64,000 nucleotides of DNA. Source: JAVBMJ01 sp031551275. GTDB lineage: Bacteria; Bacteroidota; Bacteroidia; Bacteroidales; Rikenellaceae. Location: NCBI GenBank assembly GCA_031551275.1, contig JAVBNX010000009.1, positions 87,020-151,019 on the forward strand, written 5' to 3'. This document shows, one piece after another, positions 32,081-39,949 of the stretch (positions are counted from its first letter, which is position 1; every line of letters starts with the position of its first letter). The notes under the pieces are model-generated. The model was given only the letters and a program-made list of their open reading frames with translations, was not told where the DNA came from and did no database searches. Made by a program: the position numbers and the translations under genes.

Positions 32081-32083
32081 CCG

Positions 32084-33037
32084 TTACAGCGATTTCAGCA
32101 TTCTGGCCAAGACCGTCTGCGCGGAGATCTCCCGGTTGGCCGCCTCGGGAATGACGATCGACCGGGGCGAGTCGATTACCTCGTCCGCCACGATCATGTT
32201 GCGCCTCACGGGCAAACAGTGCATGAAATAGGCGTTGTCGGTCAAGGCCATCTTTTTGGCGTCCACCGTCCAGGACATATCCTTGGAGAGGATCTTCCCG
32301 TAATTCGGGTCCTGGAACGCCGACCAGTTCTTGGCGTAGATAAAATCCGCCCCATGGAACGCCTCATCCTGGTCGTGGGTCACTTTCGCGCCCCGGACGA
32401 ATTTTTCGTCCAGCTCGTACCCCTCGGGGTGGGTAATCACGAACTCCACGTCCGCCTCGTTCATAAAGTCGGCGAACGAATTGGGCACGGCCTGCGGCAA
32501 GGCCCTGGGGTGGGGCGCCCAGGTCAAAACCACCTTCGGACGCGGTTTGGTTTTGTGCTCCTCGATGGTAATCAAATCGGCGAAAGCCTGCAAGGGGTGG
32601 CCGGTAGCCGCCTCCATGCTGATCACGGGCTTGCCCGACAGCTCGATAAACTGCGAGAGCACCGTCTCGGCCGTATCGTACGCCTTGTTCTCCAATCCGG
32701 CGAAGGCCCTGACCGCGATGATGTCGCAGTAACACCCCATCACCGGGATCGCCTCGAGGATATGCTCGGGCTTGTCCCCGTCCATTACCACGCCCAGTTT
32801 GGTCTCCAGCTTCCACGCCCCCTGGTTGATATCGAGCACGATGGTGTTCATCCCCAGGTTCATGGCCGCCTTCTGGGTACTGAGCCGCGTGCGCAGGCTC
32901 GAGTTGAAAAAGACCATCATCAGGGTCTTGTCCGTGCCGAGCTGCTTGTGCGCGAACCGGTCGGCTTTAATCTCGAGGGCTTCTTTCACGGCCCGGTTCA
33001 AATCGCCCAGGTCGCGGACGTTGGTGTAGGTTTTCAT
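32084..33037 (-). CDS. argF': N-succinylornithine carbamoyltransferase
   Basis: 317-residue carbamoyltransferase of arginine synthesis. The carbamoyl-phosphate loop is FFNSSLRTRLST (44-55), and the HCLPVRRN element lies near the C-terminus. Pro90 is in MDGDKPEH: in the Bacteroides fragilis enzyme a proline at this position selects N-succinylornithine, while N-acetylornithine enzymes carry Glu there. The pathway therefore uses succinylated intermediates, a Bacteroidales trait. A -7 box TACCTTTG (complement of 33068-33075) lies 30 bases upstream, so it can be transcribed apart from the YbaK-YjbR unit. The other arg genes are not in the window. Confidence 0.92.
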   Translation of the reverse strand: MKTYTNVRDLGDLNRAVKEALEIKADRFAHKQLGTDKTLMMVFFNSSLRTRLSTQKAAMNLGMNTIVLDINQGAWKLETKLGVVMDGDKPEHILEAIPVMGCYCDIIAVRAFAGLENKAYDTAETVLSQFIELSGKPVISMEAATGHPLQAFADLITIEEHKTKPRPKVVLTWAPHPRALPQAVPNSFADFMNEADVEFVITHPEGYELDEKFVRGAKVTHDQDEAFHGADFIYAKNWSAFQDPNYGKILSKDMSWTVDAKKMALTDNAYFMHCLPVRRNMIVADEVIDSPRSIVIPEAANREISAQTVLARMLKSL

Positions 33038-33067
33038 GGTAATAGCACAACTTCAATAAATCAGGTA

Positions 33068-33075
33068 CAAAGGTA
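33068..33075 (-). promoter_or_regulatory. -7 box of argF'
   Basis: TACCTTTG on the minus strand, 30 bases upstream of ATG 33037 and just past the stop region of the yjbR-like gene. Confidence 0.5.
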
Positions 33076-33081
33076 ATACAT

Positions 33082-33429
33082 TTACCCCGAAAACGCACCT
33101 CCGGCCACCAGATCGTATGAATCCCTGACCAGGGCCCTGACCTGATCATCGGGCATATCGTCGTTGAAGCGCACGCTGATCCAGTACTTCGCGTTGCCGT
33201 TGAAGGGCTTGTTTACCGCCCGGTAGCGCGCTTTGAGCTCGTCTATCCTTTCGGGATCGCACTTGATCGTGCAGGCGTCGAAGGTGTCCATGTTGAAGTA
33301 GCAGAATATCTTCCCGCCCACATAGAACACCAGCACCGACTCCGCCCACTTGTTGAATTTGGCGAACGGCGTCCCCTCACTGCTCCCCGGCAGCGACAGG
33401 CAAAACTCCCTGAACTCCTCGATGTGCAA
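33082..33429 (-). CDS. MmcQ/YjbR family protein
   Basis: 115 residues of the CyaY-like YjbR fold. The family pattern is clear: EEFREFCLSLPGSSEGTPFAKFN at the start, then YVGGKIFCYFN, and KYWISVRFNDDMPDDQVRALVRDSYDLV at the end. YjbR-type proteins have a DNA-binding-like fold but no settled function; MmcQ is named from a mitomycin cluster. It is the third gene of a minus-strand unit with the YbaK-type deacylase and an unknown protein; the spacing to the latter is 11 bases. Confidence 0.88.
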   Translation of the reverse strand: MHIEEFREFCLSLPGSSEGTPFAKFNKWAESVLVFYVGGKIFCYFNMDTFDACTIKCDPERIDELKARYRAVNKPFNGNAKYWISVRFNDDMPDDQVRALVRDSYDLVAGGAFSG

Positions 33430-33440
33430 AATGCGCCTGT

Positions 33441-34022
33441 TTAGTAGATGTTTTCTATATCGACACTCAGCTTTTCACTCCCTGTGAAGATCTCCACCCG
33501 CTTCCTCGACATATCGACCCGGTCCACGAAAGGGAAAACGTGATTGTCCTGACCGATGACCACAGACGATGTTGAAACGGTTTTGCGCGAGTCGAGGTTC
33601 TCCACCGTGAACAGGACCCGGTCTTCCGTATCGTCCACGTAGACGACGTTGTGGTTGATGTTGTCCATCTGGACTATGGTTTTGTCGATGTAGACATAAT
33701 TCCTATCCTTGCCGAGCGGCACGAAGATATACCTCGATTGGGCCTGCGACCACCAGGTCAGAATACATACCCAATCGTTGTTCGCCCAGGATAGTTCCGG
33801 TTCCCTTTGCAGGACGCCCTCCTTTTCGAGGTCGATTACCCACTCTCCGTCGCCCAAGGTTCGGACCACCTCCCAACAGCATGGCTCCGCGCATCGCATC
33901 GCCACTTTCACGCTGTCCCTGTCGAGGATGGTTTCCCGATAGGGTTCTTCCGATTTTCCCGGGATGCCCCGCCCGGCAAGCGTCGCCAGCAATCCGGACA
34001 ATATATTCATAAACAGGCTCAT
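33441..34022 (-). CDS. Protein of unknown function
   Basis: 193 residues. The first 20 are mildly hydrophobic (MNILSGLLATLAG), perhaps a weak export signal or membrane anchor. The rest is beta-rich, with many Trp and Asp residues (CCWEVVR, DGEWVIDLEKEG, SWANNDWVCILTWW), suggesting repeated short sheets. I recognise no domain. It sits six bases after the YbaK-type gene and 11 before the YjbR-type gene, so all three are likely one transcript. Codon use matches the neighbours. The start could be the ATG at 34022 or the one four codons later. Confidence 0.65.
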   Translation of the reverse strand: MSLFMNILSGLLATLAGRGIPGKSEEPYRETILDRDSVKVAMRCAEPCCWEVVRTLGDGEWVIDLEKEGVLQREPELSWANNDWVCILTWWSQAQSRYIFVPLGKDRNYVYIDKTIVQMDNINHNVVYVDDTEDRVLFTVENLDSRKTVSTSSVVIGQDNHVFPFVDRVDMSRKRVEIFTGSEKLSVDIENIY

Positions 34023-34028
34023 AAAGCT

Positions 34029-34514
34029 CTATTTTATCAGTTCCGCCACCTGCGCCCCGGCGACCCGTAACAGCTCCTGCGGTGCGATCTCGATCTGCAG
34101 CCCCCTCAGTCCCGCGCTGACATAAATACGCCCGAATCCGAGGCAGCTTTCATGGATGTAGGTCGGGAAAGCCTTCTTCATCCCCATGGGCGAACACGCG
34201 CCCCGGATGTAGCCCGTGACGGGCAAGAGCTCCTTCATGGGGATCATCTCGCAATTCTTGTTGCCCGAGGCTTTCGCCGCCTTTTTTAGGTCGACCTCCC
34301 CGTCGCCCGGGACGATGCAGACGAAATAGCCCGTCCTGTCGCCTTTCAACACGAGGGTCTTGAAGACCTGCCGCACATCCTGGCCCAACTGCCCGGCCAC
34401 ATGGATGGCGCTCAGGTCCGCCTCGTCCACGCGGTAGGCGACCAGCCGGTAGTCCACTCCCGCCTTGTCGAGCAGCCTGGCCGCGTTGGTCTTGTTGATC
34501 TTTCCCGAATCCAT
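34029..34514 (-). CDS. ybaK: Cys-tRNA(Pro)/Cys-tRNA(Cys) deacylase, YbaK type
   Basis: 161-residue trans-editing enzyme that clears mischarged Cys-tRNA(Pro). The start KTNAARLLDKAGVDY, then VFKTLVLKGDR with the key Lys, then YFVCIVPGDGEVDLKKAAKA, then GYIRGACSPMGMKKAFPTYI are the INS-superfamily YbaK motifs. ATG 34514 was chosen because the -7 box TACCTTTG (complement of 34522-34529) lies just upstream and the extra residues of the longer frame do not fit the family. Divergent from the capsule export gene wza. Confidence 0.9.
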   Translation of the reverse strand: MDSGKINKTNAARLLDKAGVDYRLVAYRVDEADLSAIHVAGQLGQDVRQVFKTLVLKGDRTGYFVCIVPGDGEVDLKKAAKASGNKNCEMIPMKELLPVTGYIRGACSPMGMKKAFPTYIHESCLGFGRIYVSAGLRGLQIEIAPQELLRVAGAQVAELIK

Positions 34515-34521
34515 ACCAGCG

Positions 34522-34588
34522 CAAAGGTAACAAACGGCTCCGATATGCAATAATTTTTTGCAAAAACGAATCCAAGTGTCTATATTTG
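34522..34588. promoter_or_regulatory. Divergent promoters: ybaK unit and capsule locus
   Basis: Minus-strand TACCTTTG is at 34522-34529 and plus-strand TATATTTG at 34581-34588. The plus box precedes the wza ATG at 34618 by 29 bases and is the only good promoter seen before the polysaccharide genes. Confidence 0.55.
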
Positions 34589-34617
34589 GCCGATTTATAT
34601 CGAAAAAACAGAAAAAT

Positions 34618-35430
34618 ATGCTGTCCCCCAACAGAAGACTGACCCTCGGTAAACCTTATTTCCTGTTGATCTTATTGGCTTTCAGCCTCGTTTCGTGCGT
34701 TACGACCAAGAAGATCACTTATTTCCAGCCCGCCGACACCCAGGCCGACCGCATCGCCGAGAAGGCGCAAACCTACGTCGCGGTAATCGCCCCGGGCGAT
34801 ATTCTCGCGATCACGGTCAGCAGCATCGACACCGAGGCGAGCGCCATGTTCAACCCGTATAGCCAGACCACATCCGGCAATTACTACTCGCAATCTTTCG
34901 GAGTAATCAACACCCAACCCATCGTGGGCTATAACGTGGGCGCCGACGGTAACATCATCGTACCCCAACTGGGCAAGGTCATGGCTGCGGGCAAGACCTC
35001 CAGGGAGTTGGGTGACGAACTGACCGTCAAGCTCGAGCCTTTCCTCAAGTCGCCGACCGTGGCCGTGCGCATCGCCAACTACCAGATCTCGGTCATGGGC
35101 GAGGTGGCCCGCCCGGCGATCTACACCATCGCCAACGAACGCATAACCCTGCCCGAGGCGCTTGCCATGGCGGGAGACGCGTCCGTTTACGGCCAGCGCT
35201 CCAGCGTGACCGTGATCCGCGAGAAGGATGGCCAGCGCCAGTTCGTTACCATCGACATGACGAGCCGGGAGGTCTTCTCCTCGGAGTTCTACTACCTGCA
35301 ATCGGGCGATATCGTCTACGTGGCCCCCTCCTCGGGCCGTGCTGCGGCTTCGGACCGCACCCTGCAACTCGCCCCGACCGTTATCAGCTCGCTCACGCTG
35401 ATCGTTATGATTATCTCCACATTCTTTTAA
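34618..35430 (+). CDS. wza: Polysaccharide export lipoprotein Wza
   Basis: 270-residue outer-membrane lipoprotein (lipobox SLVSC) with an N-terminal poly-export domain (VIAPGDILAITVSSID). A SLBB domain follows (ISVMGEVARPAIYTIANERITLPEALAMAGD), and a second partial SLBB precedes the hydrophobic C-terminus LTLIVMIISTFF. That segment may be the outer-membrane helix of the octameric Wza channel. The chosen ATG lies past the promoter; the frame from 34558 would start upstream of the -7 box. It is the first gene of the capsule/exopolysaccharide locus and works with Wzc, 14 bases downstream. Confidence 0.92.
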   Translation: MLSPNRRLTLGKPYFLLILLAFSLVSCVTTKKITYFQPADTQADRIAEKAQTYVAVIAPGDILAITVSSIDTEASAMFNPYSQTTSGNYYSQSFGVINTQPIVGYNVGADGNIIVPQLGKVMAAGKTSRELGDELTVKLEPFLKSPTVAVRIANYQISVMGEVARPAIYTIANERITLPEALAMAGDASVYGQRSSVTVIREKDGQRQFVTIDMTSREVFSSEFYYLQSGDIVYVAPSSGRAAASDRTLQLAPTVISSLTLIVMIISTFF

Positions 35431-35444
35431 GCTCGCCCCCCGTT

Positions 35445-37763
35445 ATGGAAAACAGCTACAACGACACCCGGATGCCGGAGCAGACCGGCTTCGACGCCAA
35501 ACAGGTCGCCTACAAATACCTGGCCCGCTGGAAATGGTTCCTCGCCGCGCTGGTCTGCTCGGTTGCGGCAGGCCTTGTTTACATATCGTCCGTCGTGCCC
35601 GAATACAAGATCGAGGCGCGGATGCTGTTCAAGGACGAGAGCAAGAACGTCAACACCAGTGCCTCGATCCTGGAGGGCCTGGATATCTTTATGCCCAAAA
35701 GGGCGGTCGAGAACGAGATGGAGATCCTCCATTCGCGCACCCTTACCGAAAGGGTCGTGCGCGATCTGAACCTCCAGGTAAAGTATCTTGTCAAACGCGG
35801 CCTGCGCAAGCAGGAGCTGTACGGCAAGACCTCGCCCATCGACGTACGCCTTACCGAAGATATGCCCGACCGTTTGTTCGAAGTGAAGGTCTCCCGCGAC
35901 GGACAGCTTACCGTCGAGGGTAAAAATTGCGCCCCGGGCGCGGTGCAGGCAGGCGGCGGGACGGTCGTGATCGTGGTCAAGGATTCTTTGCCCGCCGATT
36001 GGGACTTTTCGCAGGCGATCACGGTGGACGTCTCCCCCGAGGACAACGCCGTGGACGCCATGTTGAAGAACCTCCAGGTGCGCATAGCCTCCAAGGGGAG
36101 CACGGTAATCAACCTGTCGTTGCTCTCCACCGTGCCCCAGCGGGGCCAGGACGCCCTCGACTACCTGATGAAGGTTTACGACCTGGCCTCGGTGGACGAC
36201 AAGAACGCCCTGGCGGGAATTACCCTCAAGTTCATCGACGAACGCCTGCAATTGGTCGCCGACAGCCTCTACCACGCCGAGAAGGTGGTCGAGAACTACA
36301 AATCGGCGGAGGGGATCGCCGATATCGGCATAGAGGCCGATATATTCCTCAGGTCATTGCGGGAGAACGATGTGGAGCTCAATAAGATCAATATCCAGAT
36401 CGAAGTGCTGGACGGCGTCCGCCAGTACGTCAGCCGCCCGGCCGGCGACAATGGCGCCGTGCCCGCGACCTTCGGCATCGACGACCCCTCGATCCTCTCG
36501 CTGATTACCGCGCTGACGACCCGTGAGGGCGAGCGCATCAAGGCCCTGGCGTCGGTAGGCCCGGCCAACCCAATCATCATTGCCCTGGACCAGCAGATCG
36601 CCGATTTGAAGGATCAGGTGCAGAAGAACGTGGCCATTTTAAACCGCAGCCTGCTCGTCTCCCAGAAGCAGCTCCGGGAGGAGAACAGGCGCCTCGAAAA
36701 AGAGATCTACACCCTGCCGCGCAAAGAGAGGCAGTTGATGGACGTCGTGCGCCAGCAGGAGATCAAGAACGAGCTTTACCTCTACCTGCTCTCCAAGCGC
36801 GAAGAGACGGCCATATCCTACGCCGCGACCATATCGGACAGCCGCCTGATCGACCGCGCCCGCAGCAGCGTCTTTCCCGTAAAGCCCGTCAAACGCAACA
36901 TCATGGTAATCTTCGTGTTGTTGGGCTTTCTGGTCACGCTCGCCGGAATATGGATCGCCGACCTGATCCACAGTGAAATACGCACCAAGGACGATGTCGA
37001 GCGCCGCACCAAAGTCCCGGTCGTCGGCGAGATTCCCCTGCTGAAGAAGGCCGCGCGCATCATCGATCTTTCGACGAGCAAAGGGCGCGCCGCCGAGCAG
37101 TTCCGCACGCTGCGCACCAACCTCGAGTTCATGAAGACCTCGATGGAGGGACCGCACACCATACTGGTCACGTCCAACGTCAGCGCGGAGGGCAAGTCCT
37201 TCATCGCGGCCAACCTCGGCGCCGCGTACGCCGCATTGGGCAAACGCGCCGTGGTGCTGGGCTTCGACCTGCGCAACCCGGGCCTTCACAAGGTCTTCGG
37301 GATCGAGAACAAGGCCGGCCTGAGCAGCTACATCACGGGGCAGGCCGAATTGAAGGATATCATCATCAAATCCGATGAGATACAAAACCTCGACCTGATC
37401 AACTGCGGTTACCTGCCGCCCAACCCCCAGGAGTTGCTCCTCAGCCAGGCCGTGACCCGGCTCTTCGCCGAACTGCGCGCGATGTACGACTACATCATCG
37501 TCGACACCGCCCCCGCGGGCCTGGTAAGCGACGCGCTGATCCTGGGCGCCCAGGCCGAGATCTCGCTCTGGGTGGTGCGCCAGGGCGTCACGCCCAAGGA
37601 GAGCTTCAAGTTGCTCAACGCGCTCCATGCCGGGGGCAGGCTCCCCAACATCGGCATCGTGATCAACGGCATCCGCTCCGACCGCTGGTACGGCTACGGC
37701 TACTACGGCACCTACGGTGCGGATAAATACCACGGCAAGTACTACAATCAGGCCGAGGACTAA
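35445..37763 (+). CDS. wzc: Polysaccharide co-polymerase and tyrosine autokinase Wzc
   Basis: 772-residue inner-membrane protein: Wzz-type N-terminus with membrane segment about 28-48, long periplasmic coiled coil, GNVR region ending in VFPVKPVKRN, second membrane segment about 485-505, and a cytoplasmic BY-kinase domain. Walker A is TSNVSAEGKSF (about 577-587). The A' motif reads LGFDLRNPG rather than the usual DxDxR, and Walker B is YIIVDTAP. The C-terminal Tyr cluster (WYGYGYYGTYG..KYHGKYY) is the autophosphorylation site. It sets chain length and drives Wza-dependent export. Confidence 0.93.
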   Translation: MENSYNDTRMPEQTGFDAKQVAYKYLARWKWFLAALVCSVAAGLVYISSVVPEYKIEARMLFKDESKNVNTSASILEGLDIFMPKRAVENEMEILHSRTLTERVVRDLNLQVKYLVKRGLRKQELYGKTSPIDVRLTEDMPDRLFEVKVSRDGQLTVEGKNCAPGAVQAGGGTVVIVVKDSLPADWDFSQAITVDVSPEDNAVDAMLKNLQVRIASKGSTVINLSLLSTVPQRGQDALDYLMKVYDLASVDDKNALAGITLKFIDERLQLVADSLYHAEKVVENYKSAEGIADIGIEADIFLRSLRENDVELNKINIQIEVLDGVRQYVSRPAGDNGAVPATFGIDDPSILSLITALTTREGERIKALASVGPANPIIIALDQQIADLKDQVQKNVAILNRSLLVSQKQLREENRRLEKEIYTLPRKERQLMDVVRQQEIKNELYLYLLSKREETAISYAATISDSRLIDRARSSVFPVKPVKRNIMVIFVLLGFLVTLAGIWIADLIHSEIRTKDDVERRTKVPVVGEIPLLKKAARIIDLSTSKGRAAEQFRTLRTNLEFMKTSMEGPHTILVTSNVSAEGKSFIAANLGAAYAALGKRAVVLGFDLRNPGLHKVFGIENKAGLSSYITGQAELKDIIIKSDEIQNLDLINCGYLPPNPQELLLSQAVTRLFAELRAMYDYIIVDTAPAGLVSDALILGAQAEISLWVVRQGVTPKESFKLLNALHAGGRLPNIGIVINGIRSDRWYGYGYYGTYGADKYHGKYYNQAED

Positions 37764-37775
37764 GCATAACGTGTT

Positions 37776-38162
37776 GTGGACATTGTAATCGATTTCGATG
37801 GAACCTGCGTCACGCACCGCTACCCCGGGATAGGGGAGGAGACGGGCGCGACCCCCATCCTTCGCCGTTTGGCCGACAAGGGACACCGCCTTATCCTGTT
37901 TACCATGCGCTCCGACGACAAACGGCGCAACCGGATGCTGCTCCGGGATGCGGTAGATTGGTTCCGCGAGCGCGGGATCCCATTGTACGGCGTGCAGACC
38001 AACCCCTCGCAGAAGAGTTGGACCTCATCGCCCAAAGCCTACGGCGAGATCTACATCGACGACTCGGCCCTGGGTTGCCCGCTGGTCTTCCCTGACGAAG
38101 GGGCGCCTTACGTGGATTGGAAACGCGTGGCCAGGATGCTCGAAGACGACGGAATATTGTAA
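37776..38162 (+). CDS. HAD-like phosphatase, small
   Basis: 128 residues from GTG 37776. The N-terminal IVIDFDGTCV gives the HAD nucleophile motif DFDGT (Asp6 and Asp8). LFTMRSDDKR supplies the motif II Thr, and IYIDDSALG gives the motif IV DD pair. It has no large cap domain and resembles small capsule-linked HADs, perhaps dephosphorylating a sugar phosphate. It is 12 bases past wzc and three bases before the acyltransferase ATG, so it is part of the locus transcript. A GTG start is needed: no ATG lies nearby in frame. Confidence 0.78.
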   Translation: MDIVIDFDGTCVTHRYPGIGEETGATPILRRLADKGHRLILFTMRSDDKRRNRMLLRDAVDWFRERGIPLYGVQTNPSQKSWTSSPKAYGEIYIDDSALGCPLVFPDEGAPYVDWKRVARMLEDDGIL

Positions 38163-38164
38163 CG

Positions 38165-39139
38165 ATGGGACGGCTCGGGGAAATAGACATATTGAAAGGC
38201 CTGCTGATCATCCTGGTCGTGGCGGGTCATGCCCTACCGGACGCACGGTATATCTTCTGGTTTCATATGCCGTGTTTTTTCATGGTGGCCGGGTTCTTTT
38301 TCCGTCCTCCCTCGGGAACTCTCCGGCAATATGTCAGGGAGAAATCTTTCCGGCTCATGCTGCCTTATCTCTCCTACACGTTGTTTTTCGCAGCGGCTTA
38401 CCTGTTGGCGGGAAATACAAACCTCGGGAGCGGCAGTTCGTTTTCCCTCCTCTACGGCGGACGGCTTATGACGGGAGTCTACAATGCGTACTGGTTTGTC
38501 CCGGTGCTGTTCCTCTCGCTCTGCGGGTTGGCGTGGTTTTCCTCATCGGAGCGCCTCTCTTCCCGCATGGCGTGGATCATGCTGGGTTGCTACGCCGCGG
38601 CGCATGCCGTGAGCATGGCCGCCACCGCCCGCGACGTGGAGTTCGCTTTGCCGCTCAATATCGACGTATGCCTGCTGGCCATGCCCTACATATGGATGGG
38701 AAGCCTCCTCTTTCGAATGAAGGATAACCTGCGCGGCATACATTTGGTTTTAGCCGTTATAGCCCTTGTGATGCTTGTCGCGGCCGATCAGGCGGGGATG
38801 GAATCCTTCCGGCTGGATATGAAACCGGGGCTTTACACATTTTTCATCTATGACATGGCGGTACCGCTCCTCGGCATGGCCATCCTGTACAAAGCCTCGC
38901 TTTGGCTTACCCGGTTCGCCCCCCTCTCCGCCGTGCTGTCTTACATAGGCCGCAGCAGCTTTACGATCATGTTCATCCATTTCGCCGTCCTGATTGTATG
39001 CAAGACCTATATCCCGGTGCTGAACGACACCTGGAAGATCGTGGCGGCGATCGTCCTGGGGGTCGCGATCCCTGTGGCCGCCAACTTTGTCATCATGCGG
39101 ATAAAACCTGCGCGAATGCTCTTCGCCGGAACAAAATAG
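38165..39139 (+). CDS. Membrane acyltransferase (family 3, OafA/NodX-like)
   Basis: 324 residues, with about ten membrane segments. The start REIDILKGLLI-like (GRLGEIDILKGLLIILVVAGHAL) has the family's R/K...GH pattern, and FWFHMPCFFMVAGFF carries the second conserved block. These enzymes O-acetylate or otherwise acylate polysaccharide repeat units in the inner membrane. The ATG at 38165 follows the HAD stop by two bases; a longer frame from 38117 would overlap that gene. Codon use in the second half is a little richer in T than in wzc, as is common in sugar loci. Confidence 0.87.
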   Translation: MGRLGEIDILKGLLIILVVAGHALPDARYIFWFHMPCFFMVAGFFFRPPSGTLRQYVREKSFRLMLPYLSYTLFFAAAYLLAGNTNLGSGSSFSLLYGGRLMTGVYNAYWFVPVLFLSLCGLAWFSSSERLSSRMAWIMLGCYAAAHAVSMAATARDVEFALPLNIDVCLLAMPYIWMGSLLFRMKDNLRGIHLVLAVIALVMLVAADQAGMESFRLDMKPGLYTFFIYDMAVPLLGMAILYKASLWLTRFAPLSAVLSYIGRSSFTIMFIHFAVLIVCKTYIPVLNDTWKIVAAIVLGVAIPVAANFVIMRIKPARMLFAGTK

Positions 39140-39142
39140 CCT

Positions 39143-39934
39143 ATGATACCCAAAATTATACATTTTTCGTGGTTTAGCGGGGATCCGGTCCCTGATCGCA
39201 TCCAGAGCATGATGGCTACCTGGAAGAGCCATATGCCCGACTACGAGTATATGCTGTGGGATGCCGAAAAACTGGCGGAAACGGGCAATGTGTTTGCCGC
39301 CGAGGCCGTCAGTGTGCGCAAATGGGCTTTCGCCGCCGATTTCGTCCGCTTCTACGCCGTTTACACCTATGGCGGCATCTGGCTCGATACCGACATCGAG
39401 GTGTTCAAGCCTTTCGATCCGTTGCTGGACAACGCCATGTTCGTCGGCCGCGAGATCTACTCGCACGGCTACCGCCCCAAAAAATTCTACCTTACGGCTC
39501 ATTGCTTCGGGGCTGAGAAGGGGCATCCGCTGGTCAAGGAGTGCCTGGACTACTATGGCGAAAGGCATTTCATCCGCTCCCGCGATCAGGCCGTTCCGGA
39601 GCATTTGCGTTACGACATGACCATAAGCCCCGAGATCATGGCTGTCCTGGCCCTGAGATACGGCTACAAATGGACGGATGGCCATGACCGGGAGTATTTG
39701 CTCGATGGCGGCATCCGCCTTTATCCCTCGTGGTATTTCGATAGCCCGCAATACAACCCCATGAGCGAGGTTTATTGCATCCACCGCACGATCGGCTCGT
39801 GGCGTCCGGGCAATGCGGGGACAGTGAATTACCACCTGACCGATCCGAAGAAAAAGAACCTGTCCTACTATTTGGTAAAAGCGGGCAAACGCATTCTCTC
39901 CCTGTTTCATGTCGCACTCATACGCATAAGTTAG
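39143..39934 (+). CDS. GT32-type glycosyltransferase
   Basis: 263 residues. The IPKIIHFSWFSGDPVPDRIQ start, the KWAFAADFVRFYAVYTYGGIWLDTDIE block with the DxD motif (LDTD), and ESV-type C-terminal residues GSWRPGN match the glycosyltransferase family 32 (mannosyl/galactosyl transferases with the DXD sugar-binding region). It is cytoplasmic or membrane-associated and adds one residue to the repeat unit. Three bases follow the acyltransferase stop. Confidence 0.88.
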   Translation: MIPKIIHFSWFSGDPVPDRIQSMMATWKSHMPDYEYMLWDAEKLAETGNVFAAEAVSVRKWAFAADFVRFYAVYTYGGIWLDTDIEVFKPFDPLLDNAMFVGREIYSHGYRPKKFYLTAHCFGAEKGHPLVKECLDYYGERHFIRSRDQAVPEHLRYDMTISPEIMAVLALRYGYKWTDGHDREYLLDGGIRLYPSWYFDSPQYNPMSEVYCIHRTIGSWRPGNAGTVNYHLTDPKKKNLSYYLVKAGKRILSLFHVALIRIS

Positions 39935-39949
39935 CAGCAAGTCGCGCGA

